64,000 bases of DNA from an uncultured Odoribacter sp. (GCA_910578985.1 CAJTSF010000001.1:124001-188000), one strand, 5' to 3'; shown: positions 1 through 8,498, counted from the stretch's first letter. Program-made: numbers and translations. Notes: generated by a model not told the origin, from the letters alone.

Positions 1-1142
1 CCATAGACCAAATCGGTGTTCTCCAATTTCCGGAACCGCACGTTCATCAGCAAATCCGCTTCCCCCGGAGTGTTGGAAGCCTCCCACCAATGGAAGCGGT
101 AGTCGCTCAACTGGTCGTCGCCGAACAGCGTCTGCACCCGCTGCGCCGCCGGAATCAGCTTGTTGTTACTGCTGGCGTTGGAGGAGTTGAAATAGGTGTC
201 GTAGAGGTTGTTCTTGTCCTCGTTCAGCAGGGAGAACAGCACTTCCGACGAGAACGACCGGTTCGGGTTGTCAAAGTCGGTGGCTGCGCTGCGCGTCACG
301 GCGGGGTAGAGCGTGTCCGCCCCCGGGTTGTCGATAATCATCCGGGCATACCGCAGTGCCTCCGCCGGCTGTCCCGCCCATAGGTGCACCCGCGCCTTCA
401 GCGCCACCACGGCGTGGTAGTTCAGGCGCAGCCCCCGGAAGCGGTAGGTGTTCCCGTCATTGTCGCGGTCGTTGGCATTGACCGACATCAGCATCCCTTC
501 GCTCACCGCGGGGTCCCACTCCTTGAGCATCGCCTCCGCCTCGGTCAGGTCCGCCAGCACCCGTTCGATGACCTGGGCGCCCGTCAGCATCTCGGGGGTC
601 GCCACGGTGGTGTTCGCCTTGTAGGGAATCGCCTGCGCGTCGAGGTTGTCGGGCACGGAACCGAACATCCGCAACAGGTCGAAATGCAGGAAAGCCCGCA
701 GCGCCAGCGCCTCCGCCTTGACGAGGTTATACTGTTTGTCGTTGAGCACCTCGCCCCGGCGCTCCTCGGCGTTCTTCAGGATGTTGTTGCAGTCGAGAAC
801 CAGCTTGTAAGCCTCCTCCCAATAGCTTTGCAGCAGGGCTTTCACATTGTCTGCCGTATAGACCTGATTCGCCAGGTTGTAGAACAAATCTTGGTCCTGC
901 GACACGTTATAGCGTTGCGCCATGATTTCCACGCCGTGCACGGTCATGAACGCTCCGTAGAGATTGGGGCTGAGCATTTCGGTGTACACCCCGTTCAAGG
1001 CGCCCCAGAAGCCGCTCACCCGGGAGAATACCCGCTCCTCGGCGATGCGGTCGGACGGTTGGATGTCCAGCCAGTTGTTGCACGCCGTGCACAACAGGAG
1101 GCCCGCCACGATGCTGCTTGTGTATTTGAATATCTGTTTCAT
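1..1142 (-). CDS. SusD/RagB family nutrient-binding outer-membrane lipoprotein, C-terminus beyond window
   Basis: Surface lipoprotein expected to cap the SusC channel encoded 18 bases upstream and bind its ligand. The ATG at 1142 begins a signal peptide ending in a lipobox (LLCTAC, Cys21) followed by NNWLD, the typical SusD start. The helical segment ALALRAFLHFDLLRMFG around residue 150 is a SusD TPR-like signature. About 380 residues are visible; the frame stays open to the left edge, so the C-terminal part is missing. Family members usually run 450-600 residues. The ligand cannot be told from sequence. Codon use is GC-rich like the SusC partner, so the two probably form one operon. Confidence 0.93.
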   Translation of the reverse strand, partial: MKQIFKYTSSIVAGLLLCTACNNWLDIQPSDRIAEERVFSRVSGFWGALNGVYTEMLSPNLYGAFMTVHGVEIMAQRYNVSQDQDLFYNLANQVYTADNVKALLQSYWEEAYKLVLDCNNILKNAEERRGEVLNDKQYNLVKAEALALRAFLHFDLLRMFGSVPDNLDAQAIPYKANTTVATPEMLTGAQVIERVLADLTEAEAMLKEWDPAVSEGMLMSVNANDRDNDGNTYRFRGLRLNYHAVVALKARVHLWAGQPAEALRYARMIIDNPGADTLYPAVTRSAATDFDNPNRSFSSEVLFSLLNEDKNNLYDTYFNSSNASSNNKLIPAAQRVQTLFGDDQLSDYRFHWWEASNTPGEADLLMNVRFRKLENTDLVY

Positions 1143-1160
1143 GGTAATTCGGATTAATGG

Positions 1161-4100
1161 TTAAAATGATGCGGAAACGGACAGCGAGAACGACCGCGCG
1201 AACGGATACTGCGTGCCCCGTTCCGTCTTGATGGAGGAGACTTTGAACACCTCGTTCATATAGGCGTTCACCCGCAGGGCTTTCAACCCCGCCTTGGCGA
1301 TGAGCGCCTGGTCGAACTCATACCCGATTCGGAAAGACTCCAGCGACAGGGTGTTGTCGTCCTCCACGAAGCGCGACGACATCTGCGTCGAGCCGTTCAG
1401 GTTGATGGCCTTGTATTTGGCGCGGTCGCCCGGCTCCTTCCAGCGGTCGTAGAACGCCCGCTTGTCCTGGTTGCTGTTCAGCCCGGAGGAGGTGATGTTC
1501 TCCACCTTGTCGAAGAGGGCGCTGTTGAACATCTGCCCGCCGCACCGGTAGCGGAAGTCGAAGTTCACGCTAAATCCCTTGTAGGTGAACGACGTGCCGA
1601 AGACCCCCTCTATCTTGGGACGGTCTACGCCCACCTTCACCTCGTCCGCGTAGCTGAAATCATAGGTGTACGAACCGTCTTTCTTGATGAAGATTTCCCG
1701 TCCCGTGGCAGGGTCGATGCCCGCGGAGCGCACCGCCCACAGGTCGTCGGGGCTGGCGCCGTCGTAGTAGCGCTTCAGGTTGGTGTTCTGCCCCTCCTCG
1801 TTGAACTTGTCCAAGGCGTTGCCGATGTTGTCGAACTTGGACTTCTGCGTCCGGAAGTTGTAGCGCAACGACCAGATGACGCGCTCGCCCGGGCGGTAAA
1901 TCGGGGAGACGGTCACCGACCCGTTGAAGCCGTTCGACCGCTGCTCGCCGATGTTGGTCATGACGGACTTGACGCCGACGGACGAGGGCACGCTGATGGA
2001 TGCCAGCACGGGGTCGGTGTTCTTGTCATAGTAGTCCAGCGTGAACGACACCCGGTTCTGCAACAGCGTCACATCCACCCCGATGTTCTTGTCCATGGTC
2101 ACCTGCCATTTCAGGTCGGGATTCCCCAAGGCATACAGATTGACCGCCTGGTCGAAATAGTTCCGCTGGCGGTTGTTGAAGTTGTAGGTCGTGATGCTCT
2201 GGTAGGAGGCGAAGCTCTGGTTTCCCGGGTTACCGATGGAAGCCCGGATTTTCAGCATCTGGAACAGGTTGGTATGGTCGGCGATGAACGCCTCATTGTG
2301 CAGGTTCCACGCCAGACCGAACGACCAGGTGTGCGAGTAGCGGCGGTTGCTCCCGAAAACGGAGGAACCGTTCAGGCGCCAGGTGGCGTCCATCAGATAC
2401 CTGCTGTTGAACGAATAGCCGCCGTTCAGGTAGGCGCTCATCGACCTTGCCCGGCTCTCGCTGTAAGAAGCCTTCCCGTTCTCCGGATAGCTGTTGGCGA
2501 ATGCCGGGGTGTCGTAGTTCCCCTTGGGGAAGCCGATGACGGAATAGCCGTTTTTCTCGGAATCCGAACTGGAGAAGGTGGCGCCGCCCACCAGATTCAC
2601 CTGGTGCTTCTCGGCGAAGAGGGCACCGTAGATGGCGGAGAACTCCCCGTCGTAATTGAAGCGCTTGGTGTTGCTATACGCCAGCGCCCCTTTCTTCAGC
2701 TCCTCCGTCTTCTCATAACGGGAATCTTCCGGCGAGGTGAAGGTGTCCGCCTCGTCGGTCGTCCGCGTCAGTCCGATGCGCCCGCGCAGTTTCAGCGCGC
2801 GGAGGGGGTTGTATTCCACGGCAAAGTTGTCCGTGATGCCTATCGACCTTTTCAGCGCGCGGCTGTTCAGGCTGGCGTTCCACAGCGGGTTGGGCGCTTC
2901 GATGAAGCCCTGCACGTACTCCAGCCATTTCTGCACCTGCCCGTCCTCCCGCTTTTCATAATAGGGGTTGGCGGCGGCATATTCGGAGAAGCCCACCACC
3001 GGGTCGCCCGAATTGGAGAGATTGAAGGTCAGCTTGTTGCTGAACTGGAACTTCCCTTTGCGGTACAACAGGTCCAGGTTACCGCTGAACACGTTCTTCT
3101 TGGAATCCTTCATCACGCCCGTCACCCCGTTGTAGCTCAGTCCGAAACCGTAGCGCATGTGCTCGTCGCCACCCTCGGCATAGAGGCTGTGGCGGTGGTT
3201 GAAGCCCATCCGCAGCGGCTCCGACAGCCAGTAGGTGTCCACCCCGCGGGCCACGGAGCGCAGGTGGTTGTTGTGCAGTTCCTGGAGTTTTTCCCCTTGC
3301 TCGAAAGAGCCTCCGAAGCTGCTGACCTTGTAGCGGTTGGCGTATTCCTCGAACGACGTCTTCTCCCGGGCGTTCATCAGGTTGTAGCTGGAGAGGTCGG
3401 GCACCGAGAAATTGAAGTTGCCCGAATAGGTCACCCGCAACTGCCCCTGCACCGGCGTCTTGGTCTCCACGACCACCACGCCGTTCGCCGCCTTCGAACC
3501 GTAAATCGCCGTCGAGGCGGCATCCTTCAGGATGGTGATGGACGCCACGCGGTCCATGTCTAAGTCCACGATGGTCTGCAACGTCGTCTCGAACCCGTCC
3601 AGGATGAACAGCGGCTGGTTCGGGTCCGCCTCCAGCTCCTCCCGCATCCCGATGATGCTCGTCTTGCCGCGGATTTCGATGTCCGGCAGGCGGTTCGGGT
3701 CGGAACCCCATTCGTTGCTCTCCATGATGGCGAACGCCGGGTCGAGGCTCTTCAGGCTCTGGAGGATGTTCTGGTTGCCCACCTCCTTCAGCTTGTCGGC
3801 GGTGAAGGTGGACGCCGAACCGGTGAAGTCGCTCCTTTTCCGCTCATAGATACCGGTCACCACGACGTCGTCCAACGTCTGGCTGTCCTCCTCCAGCACC
3901 ACGTCATAGGTGGTCTGCCCCCCTTTCATCGCCACCTCCCGCGTCTTCATCCCCACAAAGGTGAACACCAGCACCGGCTGCGCCGCCGTCACGGGCACCT
4001 TCAGCACGAACCGCCCCTCCGCATCCGTCGAGGTCCCGAGGGTGGTGCCTTTCACCAGGACCGTCACCCCCGGCATCGGGGCGCCCTCCTTGTCCGTCAC

Positions 4101-4313
4101 CTTTCCGGTGATGTCCGTCACCTCCGGCGCCTGGGTTACTGCTGCCCGGCTCTCCCCGGGACGTTGATGCGTGTCACGCATCTCTTTCGACACGCGTTCC
4201 AGGTACTGCCCCCGCATCCCCTTTTCCGACCGCCCGGCGGAATCGTCCGCCCGAAGCTGCCCTCCGAGAATGCCCAACAGTACCGTCAAACCAATGAATC
4301 TAAACTTACTCAT
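1161..4313 (-). CDS. SusC/RagA family TonB-dependent transporter without STN domain
   Basis: TonB-dependent outer-membrane channel of the SusC family, 1050 residues. Visible parts: signal peptide to about residue 22, a charged 40-residue linker, a carboxypeptidase-regulatory-like beta-sandwich (about 67-142, GKVTDKEGAPMPGVTVLVKG), a plug with PLFILDGFETT and SITILKDAASTAIYGSKAANG (about 225-290), then a barrel ending in an aromatic residue (SVSASF). The STN signalling domain of the second SusC in this window (60398-63763) is absent; the short linker stands in its place. Its last residues (YMNEVFKVSSIKTERGTQYP) resemble the end of that second SusC (YMNDIFRISTIKEERGTSYP), so the two are related. 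Substrate unknown. Confidence 0.96.
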   Translation of the reverse strand: MSKFRFIGLTVLLGILGGQLRADDSAGRSEKGMRGQYLERVSKEMRDTHQRPGESRAAVTQAPEVTDITGKVTDKEGAPMPGVTVLVKGTTLGTSTDAEGRFVLKVPVTAAQPVLVFTFVGMKTREVAMKGGQTTYDVVLEEDSQTLDDVVVTGIYERKRSDFTGSASTFTADKLKEVGNQNILQSLKSLDPAFAIMESNEWGSDPNRLPDIEIRGKTSIIGMREELEADPNQPLFILDGFETTLQTIVDLDMDRVASITILKDAASTAIYGSKAANGVVVVETKTPVQGQLRVTYSGNFNFSVPDLSSYNLMNAREKTSFEEYANRYKVSSFGGSFEQGEKLQELHNNHLRSVARGVDTYWLSEPLRMGFNHRHSLYAEGGDEHMRYGFGLSYNGVTGVMKDSKKNVFSGNLDLLYRKGKFQFSNKLTFNLSNSGDPVVGFSEYAAANPYYEKREDGQVQKWLEYVQGFIEAPNPLWNASLNSRALKRSIGITDNFAVEYNPLRALKLRGRIGLTRTTDEADTFTSPEDSRYEKTEELKKGALAYSNTKRFNYDGEFSAIYGALFAEKHQVNLVGGATFSSSDSEKNGYSVIGFPKGNYDTPAFANSYPENGKASYSESRARSMSAYLNGGYSFNSRYLMDATWRLNGSSVFGSNRRYSHTWSFGLAWNLHNEAFIADHTNLFQMLKIRASIGNPGNQSFASYQSITTYNFNNRQRNYFDQAVNLYALGNPDLKWQVTMDKNIGVDVTLLQNRVSFTLDYYDKNTDPVLASISVPSSVGVKSVMTNIGEQRSNGFNGSVTVSPIYRPGERVIWSLRYNFRTQKSKFDNIGNALDKFNEEGQNTNLKRYYDGASPDDLWAVRSAGIDPATGREIFIKKDGSYTYDFSYADEVKVGVDRPKIEGVFGTSFTYKGFSVNFDFRYRCGGQMFNSALFDKVENITSSGLNSNQDKRAFYDRWKEPGDRAKYKAINLNGSTQMSSRFVEDDNTLSLESFRIGYEFDQALIAKAGLKALRVNAYMNEVFKVSSIKTERGTQYPFARSFSLSVSASF

Positions 4314-4359
4314 GTGTTAATTAGGTTTAGGTTTTACAAAAAATGTTTACTGTCGAGGC

Positions 4360-4367
4360 AAATATAT
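4360..4367 (-). promoter_or_regulatory. -7 box of the SusC/SusD operon
   Basis: TATATTTG on the minus strand, a perfect TAnnTTTG -7 element, placing the transcript start about 43-47 bases before the SusC ATG. No clear TTTG -33 element lies at the expected 19-21 base spacing. Confidence 0.55.
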
Positions 4368-4509
4368 GGAAATTATTTTACAATAAAAACACATGTAATA
4401 AAAATTCATGCGGATTTTTGATTTTCCATTGGAAAAGGAAGCGGGAGAGGCTGTTTTGGAAGGGTGTCGTGCGAGGAATGAAAGCAAGCCGAAGACATAT
4501 CGGAGGCAG

Positions 4510-4645
4510 GTTGCGCCATGGTTCCTCGCCCCTTCCGTCGTTGCTCGGTCGGAGCTTCTTCGCACCTCATTCGCTCCCGGGCGACCGAGGTGCGAACGAG
4601 CCCCGAAGCAGCTGCGAAGAAAGGAGCAGGGAACCATAGGGCAAC
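4510..4645. repeat. 136-bp imperfect palindrome in the 420-bp intergenic region
   Basis: The outer arms 4510-4525 and 4630-4645 match at 13 of 16 positions when one is reverse-complemented. The inner arms 4559-4568 and 4587-4596 are a perfect 10-bp inverted repeat. The stretches between (4526-4558 and 4597-4629) align without gaps at about 20 of 33 positions, many mismatches being transitions that would give G-U pairs. The whole could fold as one long hairpin. It is GC-rich inside an otherwise AT-rich gap between two divergent genes. Function unknown: a MITE-like relic or a transcription barrier are options. Confidence 0.8.
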
Positions 4646-4671
4646 TTAGGGGAAATCAAAAAATAATTCAT

Positions 4672-4679
4672 TATATTTG
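4672..4679 (+). promoter_or_regulatory. -7 box of the Schlafen-like regulator gene
   Basis: TATATTTG, a perfect TAnnTTTG element about 57 bases before the ATG at 4736. No convincing -33 TTTG is seen. Confidence 0.55.
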
Positions 4680-4735
4680 CGCTAAGTGAATTGCAGTCAT
4701 CTTGCAAGTTGACTTAAAAAGATTTGACACCGATT

Positions 4736-6181
4736 ATGTTGACACCAGAAGAAGTAAAGACTCTTTTATCAGATATGGAAAGCGATAGAGTTGAGCGTAC
4801 CATATCGACAACCGATACAAATAAATTCGGACAGGCTATCTGTGCGTTTGCCAATGATTTGCCAAATCACAATTTATCCGGATATCTTATTATTGGTGCA
4901 GATGATAAAACAGGGAAAGTAAGCGGTCAAGTAAATATTACCGACCAGTTGCTGCAAAATCTTGGAGGAATAAAAACGGATGGGAAGTTGCAACCTCAGG
5001 TCAGTATGACAGTAGAAAAAGTCGCTTTGCCTGAAGGAGATGTGGCCGTGGTCACAGTTCAGCCTTGCGAATTTACCCCCGTAAGATATGAAGGTCGTAT
5101 CTGGATTCGTAACGGTTCGCGTAAGTGTATTGCCAGTGAAGCAGATGAAAAACTGTTGTTGGAAAAACGTATCAGTCGAATGCAGACGTTTGACGCACTT
5201 CCGTGCATAGATGCTACGATTGACGATATTGATGTAGCTGCATTTCAACAGGGATACTTGCCAAAGGCATTCCCGGAAGAGGTCTTGCGAACCGACAAAC
5301 GTACTGTTAAACAACAGATGCAGGCTTTAGGCTACTTCAACACGAAACATAATTGTCCGACATATGCCGGCATTATAATGTTCGGGGTGAATCCCGAACG
5401 GTTTATGCCCGGATGCTATGTGCAATATGTGCGATTTGGTGGTCTGAATCGTGCAGCAAAAGTGGAAAATGAATATAAATTTTCCGGCAATCTTGTGAAA
5501 GTGTTGTCGCAACTGGATACTTTTGTTGATGCTTCAATTACAAACCGTAAGCCGGTGTTTGTATCGGCATTGAGAGAAGAGATAAAAGTGGATTATCCTC
5601 ATTGGGCTACTCGAGAACTCCTGATGAACGCTATTTGCCACCGAGACTATCAGGGCAATGGTCCGGTGCAGTTTTATCAATACGATGACCGTATTGAAAT
5701 AATGAATCCCGGAGGTCTCTATGGAAAAGCTACACCGGAAAACTTCCCGTATGTCAATGATTATCGTAACGGTGTTGTTGCAGAAGGTATGAAAGTTCTT
5801 GGTTTTGTAAACCGATACAGTCGTGGAGTACAAGCTGTTCAGGATGAATTGAAAACCAATGGTAACGGAGAGGCTGAATTTCAACTTCATTTTGCGACAG
5901 CCTTTCTTGTGGTAGAGCATCTTTCTGTTCACACTACGAAAGGTGAGAAGAAAGGTGAGAAGAAAGGTGAGAAGAAAGGTGAGAAGAAAGAAGTAAAAAA
6001 AGAGTTGAAAGAGGTATTGGATTTGATTCGACAAAATCCTAACATTACTTATAATGAACTAATGACCGAACTCCATATCACTCAAACCCCGTTATATCGA
6101 CGTGTAAAGAAGCTCAAAGATATGAAAGTGATAAAGAGAGAAGGCGGCCGTTCAAGTGGTAGATGGATTATTCTCGACTAA
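4736..6181 (+). CDS. Schlafen/AlbA_2-type putative transcriptional regulator with HATPase-like and winged-helix regions
   Basis: Resembles the bacterial family of predicted regulators that join an AlbA_2/Schlafen divergent-AAA domain (about residues 5-130, with GYLIIGADD), a histidine-kinase-like ATPase fold (about 290-400, with RELLMNAICHRDY and IEIMNPGGL) and a C-terminal winged helix (about 425-481). Between the last two lies a perfect fourfold GEKK-type repeat (12-bp DNA unit) that forms a charged hinge. A TTG at 4724 would add four residues; the ATG at 4736 is preferred. Codon use is AT-rich, unlike the GC-rich neighbours, suggesting acquisition by transfer. It faces away from the SusC gene, so it could regulate that locus or be an unrelated accessory gene. 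Target unknown. Confidence 0.88.
   Translation: MLTPEEVKTLLSDMESDRVERTISTTDTNKFGQAICAFANDLPNHNLSGYLIIGADDKTGKVSGQVNITDQLLQNLGGIKTDGKLQPQVSMTVEKVALPEGDVAVVTVQPCEFTPVRYEGRIWIRNGSRKCIASEADEKLLLEKRISRMQTFDALPCIDATIDDIDVAAFQQGYLPKAFPEEVLRTDKRTVKQQMQALGYFNTKHNCPTYAGIIMFGVNPERFMPGCYVQYVRFGGLNRAAKVENEYKFSGNLVKVLSQLDTFVDASITNRKPVFVSALREEIKVDYPHWATRELLMNAICHRDYQGNGPVQFYQYDDRIEIMNPGGLYGKATPENFPYVNDYRNGVVAEGMKVLGFVNRYSRGVQAVQDELKTNGNGEAEFQLHFATAFLVVEHLSVHTTKGEKKGEKKGEKKGEKKEVKKELKEVLDLIRQNPNITYNELMTELHITQTPLYRRVKKLKDMKVIKREGGRSSGRWIILD
5939..5986 (+). repeat. 12-bp tandem repeat, four perfect copies, inside a CDS
   Basis: The unit AAAGGTGAGAAG occurs four times without interruption and encodes KGEK-type blocks. 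Because the unit is a multiple of three, copy-number change would alter hinge length and keep the frame. Confidence 0.97.
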
Positions 6182-6241
6182 TATTTACAACTTGCCTAAA
6201 AACCCATTGTTTTCCATTACAAAACAGGAAAATCAAGGCAC

Positions 6242-6272
6242 AAAAAAAAGGAGTTAAACATTGTTCAACTCC
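6242..6272 (-). terminator. Rho-independent terminator of tRNA-Leu
   Basis: On the minus strand a 10-bp stem with one G-T pair (6250-6272, three-base loop) is followed by eight T residues (6249-6242), just after the 3' end of the tRNA. Confidence 0.9.
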
Positions 6273-6283
6273 TTGGCTTCGAG

Positions 6284-6368
6284 TACTCAGGGCGGGAATC
6301 GAACCCGCACGTCTGTTGAGGACACTGGATTTTGAGTCCAGCGCGTCTACCAATTCCGCCACCTGAGC
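6284..6368 (-). tRNA. tRNA-Leu (CAA anticodon)
   Basis: 85-nt class II tRNA. The acceptor stem GCTCAGG pairs with CCTGAGT (one G-U at the end), the D-loop region is GGCGGAATTGGTAGACGC, the anticodon loop CTCAAAA carries anticodon CAA on a CTGGA/TCCAG stem, there is a long variable arm, and the T arm is GCGGGTTCGATTCCCGC. Discriminator base is A; the CCA end is not encoded. Full promoter upstream, terminator downstream. Confidence 0.97.
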
Positions 6369-6391
6369 AAAGTGTTTCAAGAACTCGGGTG

Positions 6392-6422
6392 CAAAGGTAG
6401 AGTTTTTTACATTACCTCCAAA
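6392..6422 (-). promoter_or_regulatory. Promoter of tRNA-Leu
   Basis: On the minus strand, TTTG (6422-6419), a 19-base spacer and TACCTTTG (6399-6392) match the Bacteroidetes -33/-7 consensus. The start would lie about 18-20 bases before the mature tRNA end. Confidence 0.85.
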
Positions 6423-6438
6423 GGATTCCCGATTTTTT

Positions 6439-6469
6439 TTTGCATGTTTTTTTGAAATCCGTACCTTTA
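6439..6469 (+). promoter_or_regulatory. Promoter of the HAD hydrolase gene
   Basis: TTTG (6439-6442), a 19-base spacer and TACCTTTA (6462-6469, one mismatch to TAnnTTTG) lie 27 bases before the ATG. Divergent from the tRNA-Leu promoter. Confidence 0.6.
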
Positions 6470-6495
6470 TCAGCGCAAACAACAAGACTGTCATC

Positions 6496-7098
6496 ATGAT
6501 TAAAAACATTGTATTCGATTTGGGCGGCGTAGTGGTAGAATGGCATCCGGAGCGCCTGCTGGAAGCATACCCCGGGGATAAGGAATTGCCGCTGGCACTG
6601 TTCCGGGGCGGGTTCTTCGAGCGCTACTGGACACAATTCGACCGCGGGGTGCTGACCCAGACGGAAGTAAGCGCGGAAATGAGCCGCTTCACGGGACGCA
6701 CCTACGCGGAGTGCTGGGATTTCATGGAGTACATCAAGCACTTCCTCGTCAATATCCCGGAAACAGAGGCTCTGATACGGGAACTGGCAGGAGAGGGCTA
6801 CCGGCTGTTCTGCCTGTCGAACATGTCGGCGGAATACTACGACTATATGAAAGACCGGGATGTGTTCCGCCTGCTCGAAGGGCACCTCATCTCCGCCCAC
6901 GAGAAAGTCATCAAGCCGGAAGAGGCAATCTACCGGCTGCTGCTGGAACGCTACGGGCTGAAAGCGGAGGAAACGCTCTTCATCGACGACCTGAAACCCA
7001 ACGTGGAGGCGGCGGAGCGCCTGGGCATCCGCACGGTGCATTTCACCGACCGGAACAAGGGCGTGCGGGAAGTGCGCGAACGGATCCGTCAGGCATAA
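6496..7098 (+). CDS. HAD-family (subfamily IA, YihX-like) phosphatase
   Basis: Cytosolic haloacid dehalogenase-type hydrolase, 200 residues. Motif I is FDLGGVVVEWHP near the N-terminus: the nucleophile Asp is kept and the second acidic residue is Gly, as in YihX/HAD4-like sugar-phosphate phosphatases. Motif II is LFCLSNMS (about 111-118), motif III Lys lies in KVIKPEEAIY and motif IV is LFIDDLKPNVEAAERLG. A four-helix cap (about 15-85) follows motif I. The substrate could be glucose-1-phosphate or another small phosphate ester; sequence alone does not decide. Its 3' end overlaps the convergent MATE gene by 10 bases. Confidence 0.92.
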   Translation: MIKNIVFDLGGVVVEWHPERLLEAYPGDKELPLALFRGGFFERYWTQFDRGVLTQTEVSAEMSRFTGRTYAECWDFMEYIKHFLVNIPETEALIRELAGEGYRLFCLSNMSAEYYDYMKDRDVFRLLEGHLISAHEKVIKPEEAIYRLLLERYGLKAEETLFIDDLKPNVEAAERLGIRTVHFTDRNKGVREVRERIRQA

Positions 7099-8429
7099 CG
7101 CCGCAACCTCGCGTAATAGCGCACGCAAAGCATGACGCCCGTGAGGGTAAGCCCTACGGGATAGCCGCTCCAGACCCCGGTGATGCCCCGGTCAAGGACA
7201 AAGCCGAAAAGATAACAGACGGGCAGTGCGACCAACAGGTACCCGATAAAGGAGATGACCGCCATGGAAGTCACGTCGCCGATGCCCCGCAGGGAATTGG
7301 CATAGGTGATCTGGAGCGCGTCGCCGAACTGGTAAGCCACAAGGATGGGCACCAGACCGGAGACCACCCCGATAACCTCATCGGAGGTGGTAAACAGCAT
7401 GCCGATGACGTCCTTCGCAAAGAAAAACACCACGGAAGCCGCCACCGCCAGGCAGAGAATCAGATGGAAGCCCGCCAGGGTGGTACGGCGGACATTCTGC
7501 AGGTCGCCGCGCCCGAAAAAGCCGCTGACGCGCACGGTGACGGCTGCGCCCACCCCGTAATAAATCGTGAATCCGAGCGTGGATACTGCCGCCACCACCT
7601 GATGGGCGGCAAGGGCGATACTCCCGAACCACCCGATCATCATGCCCGTGATGCCGAAAAGCGCGGTCTCCAGCCCCATCTGTATGCCCACCATCCATCC
7701 CATTTTATTCAAGGAGAAGAGGTCGGCGGCATTGTACGTGCCCCGCTTATACCCGACGAAATATTTACGGTAGCGCAGGCTGCGCCGGAAAATCAGAGCG
7801 AAAGCCGCAAACATCATCACCCGCGACACCAGCGTCGAGATGCCCGCCCCCACGACGCCGAGGGCGGGAAGTCCGGAGCAACCGAATATCAGGAAATAAT
7901 TCCCCGCAATATTGAGCACATTGGCGGAAATCATCACATACATCGGGGTGCGGGAGTCGGTGATGCCGTCGGCAAACTGTTTGAACGCGTTGAACATCAT
8001 GACAAAAGGCAGCGATGCCAGTTGCAGCAGGAAATAAGGGCGAATCAGAGGCAACAGTTCTTCGGGCTGCCCCATGCGGTCAAGGTTGGAATAAAAAATC
8101 CCCATGATGATTGCCAGCAGTACCCCCACCAGCAAATTGACAAGCAGGCTGTTGCGCAACATCTGCCCCACATGGAAACGGTCGCTCCGCCCGAAGAGCT
8201 GCCCCACAAGCGGCGTCAGCCCGTAAGAGAAGCCCAGACCGAAAAGGATGGGAATATTGAACGCACTGTTCACGAAAGAGGCGGCCGCCAGGTGGGCGGT
8301 ATCGAACCGTCCCACCATCATGTTGTCCGCCAGACCGACCACCACAATGCCAATCTGCCCGACAACGATGGGTATCCCCAAATGAATCAACGCTTTATAG
8401 TGCGTCCGATAGGCATCGAAATATTTCAT
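7089..8429 (-). CDS. MATE family multidrug/cation exporter
   Basis: Inner-membrane exporter of the NorM/DinF-like MATE family, 446 residues with about twelve hydrophobic segments and a two-fold internal repeat. N-terminal features include LGIPIVVGQIGIVVVGLADNMMVG and FVNSAFNIPILFGLGFSYG, both typical of the first MATE helices. An upstream extension to a TTG at 8516 would run through the promoter and overlap the divergent gene, so ATG 8429 is chosen. The -7 box ends only four bases before this ATG, so the mRNA may be leaderless. Transports cations or drugs in exchange for sodium or protons; substrate not predictable. Confidence 0.94.
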   Translation of the reverse strand: MKYFDAYRTHYKALIHLGIPIVVGQIGIVVVGLADNMMVGRFDTAHLAAASFVNSAFNIPILFGLGFSYGLTPLVGQLFGRSDRFHVGQMLRNSLLVNLLVGVLLAIIMGIFYSNLDRMGQPEELLPLIRPYFLLQLASLPFVMMFNAFKQFADGITDSRTPMYVMISANVLNIAGNYFLIFGCSGLPALGVVGAGISTLVSRVMMFAAFALIFRRSLRYRKYFVGYKRGTYNAADLFSLNKMGWMVGIQMGLETALFGITGMMIGWFGSIALAAHQVVAAVSTLGFTIYYGVGAAVTVRVSGFFGRGDLQNVRRTTLAGFHLILCLAVAASVVFFFAKDVIGMLFTTSDEVIGVVSGLVPILVAYQFGDALQITYANSLRGIGDVTSMAVISFIGYLLVALPVCYLFGFVLDRGITGVWSGYPVGLTLTGVMLCVRYYARLRRYA

Positions 8430-8433
8430 GGCG

Positions 8434-8441
8434 CAAAAGTA
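8434..8441 (-). promoter_or_regulatory. -7 box abutting the MATE start codon
   Basis: TACTTTTG on the minus strand (perfect TAnnTTTG) is separated from the ATG at 8429 by only CGCC. Initiation here would give a leader of zero to a few bases. Confidence 0.6.
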
Positions 8442-8498
8442 AGGCTTTTTTAGTTTTTTTCCTACCTTGCAGCGGAAAATGGCAAAAGAGATCAGAAC

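Noticed and set aside
2274..3563. 429-residue open frame on the plus strand
   Set aside because: Antisense shadow of the first SusC gene.
4343..4689. Overlapping 93-98 residue frames on both strands
   Set aside because: They arise from the palindrome; compositions are random and no start context is convincing.
5534..6034. Antisense 166-residue frame with repeated FLLTFLLTFLLTF
   Set aside because: Reverse reading of the GEKK repeat; the hydrophobic run is an artefact.
6284..6368. tRNA-Leu as attachment site of an integrated element
   Set aside because: No second copy of the tRNA 3' end and no integrase was found in the window, so only suspicion remains.
6711..8453. 580-residue open frame on the plus strand
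   Set aside because: Lies out of frame over the HAD gene and antisense to the MATE gene; no coherent protein signal.
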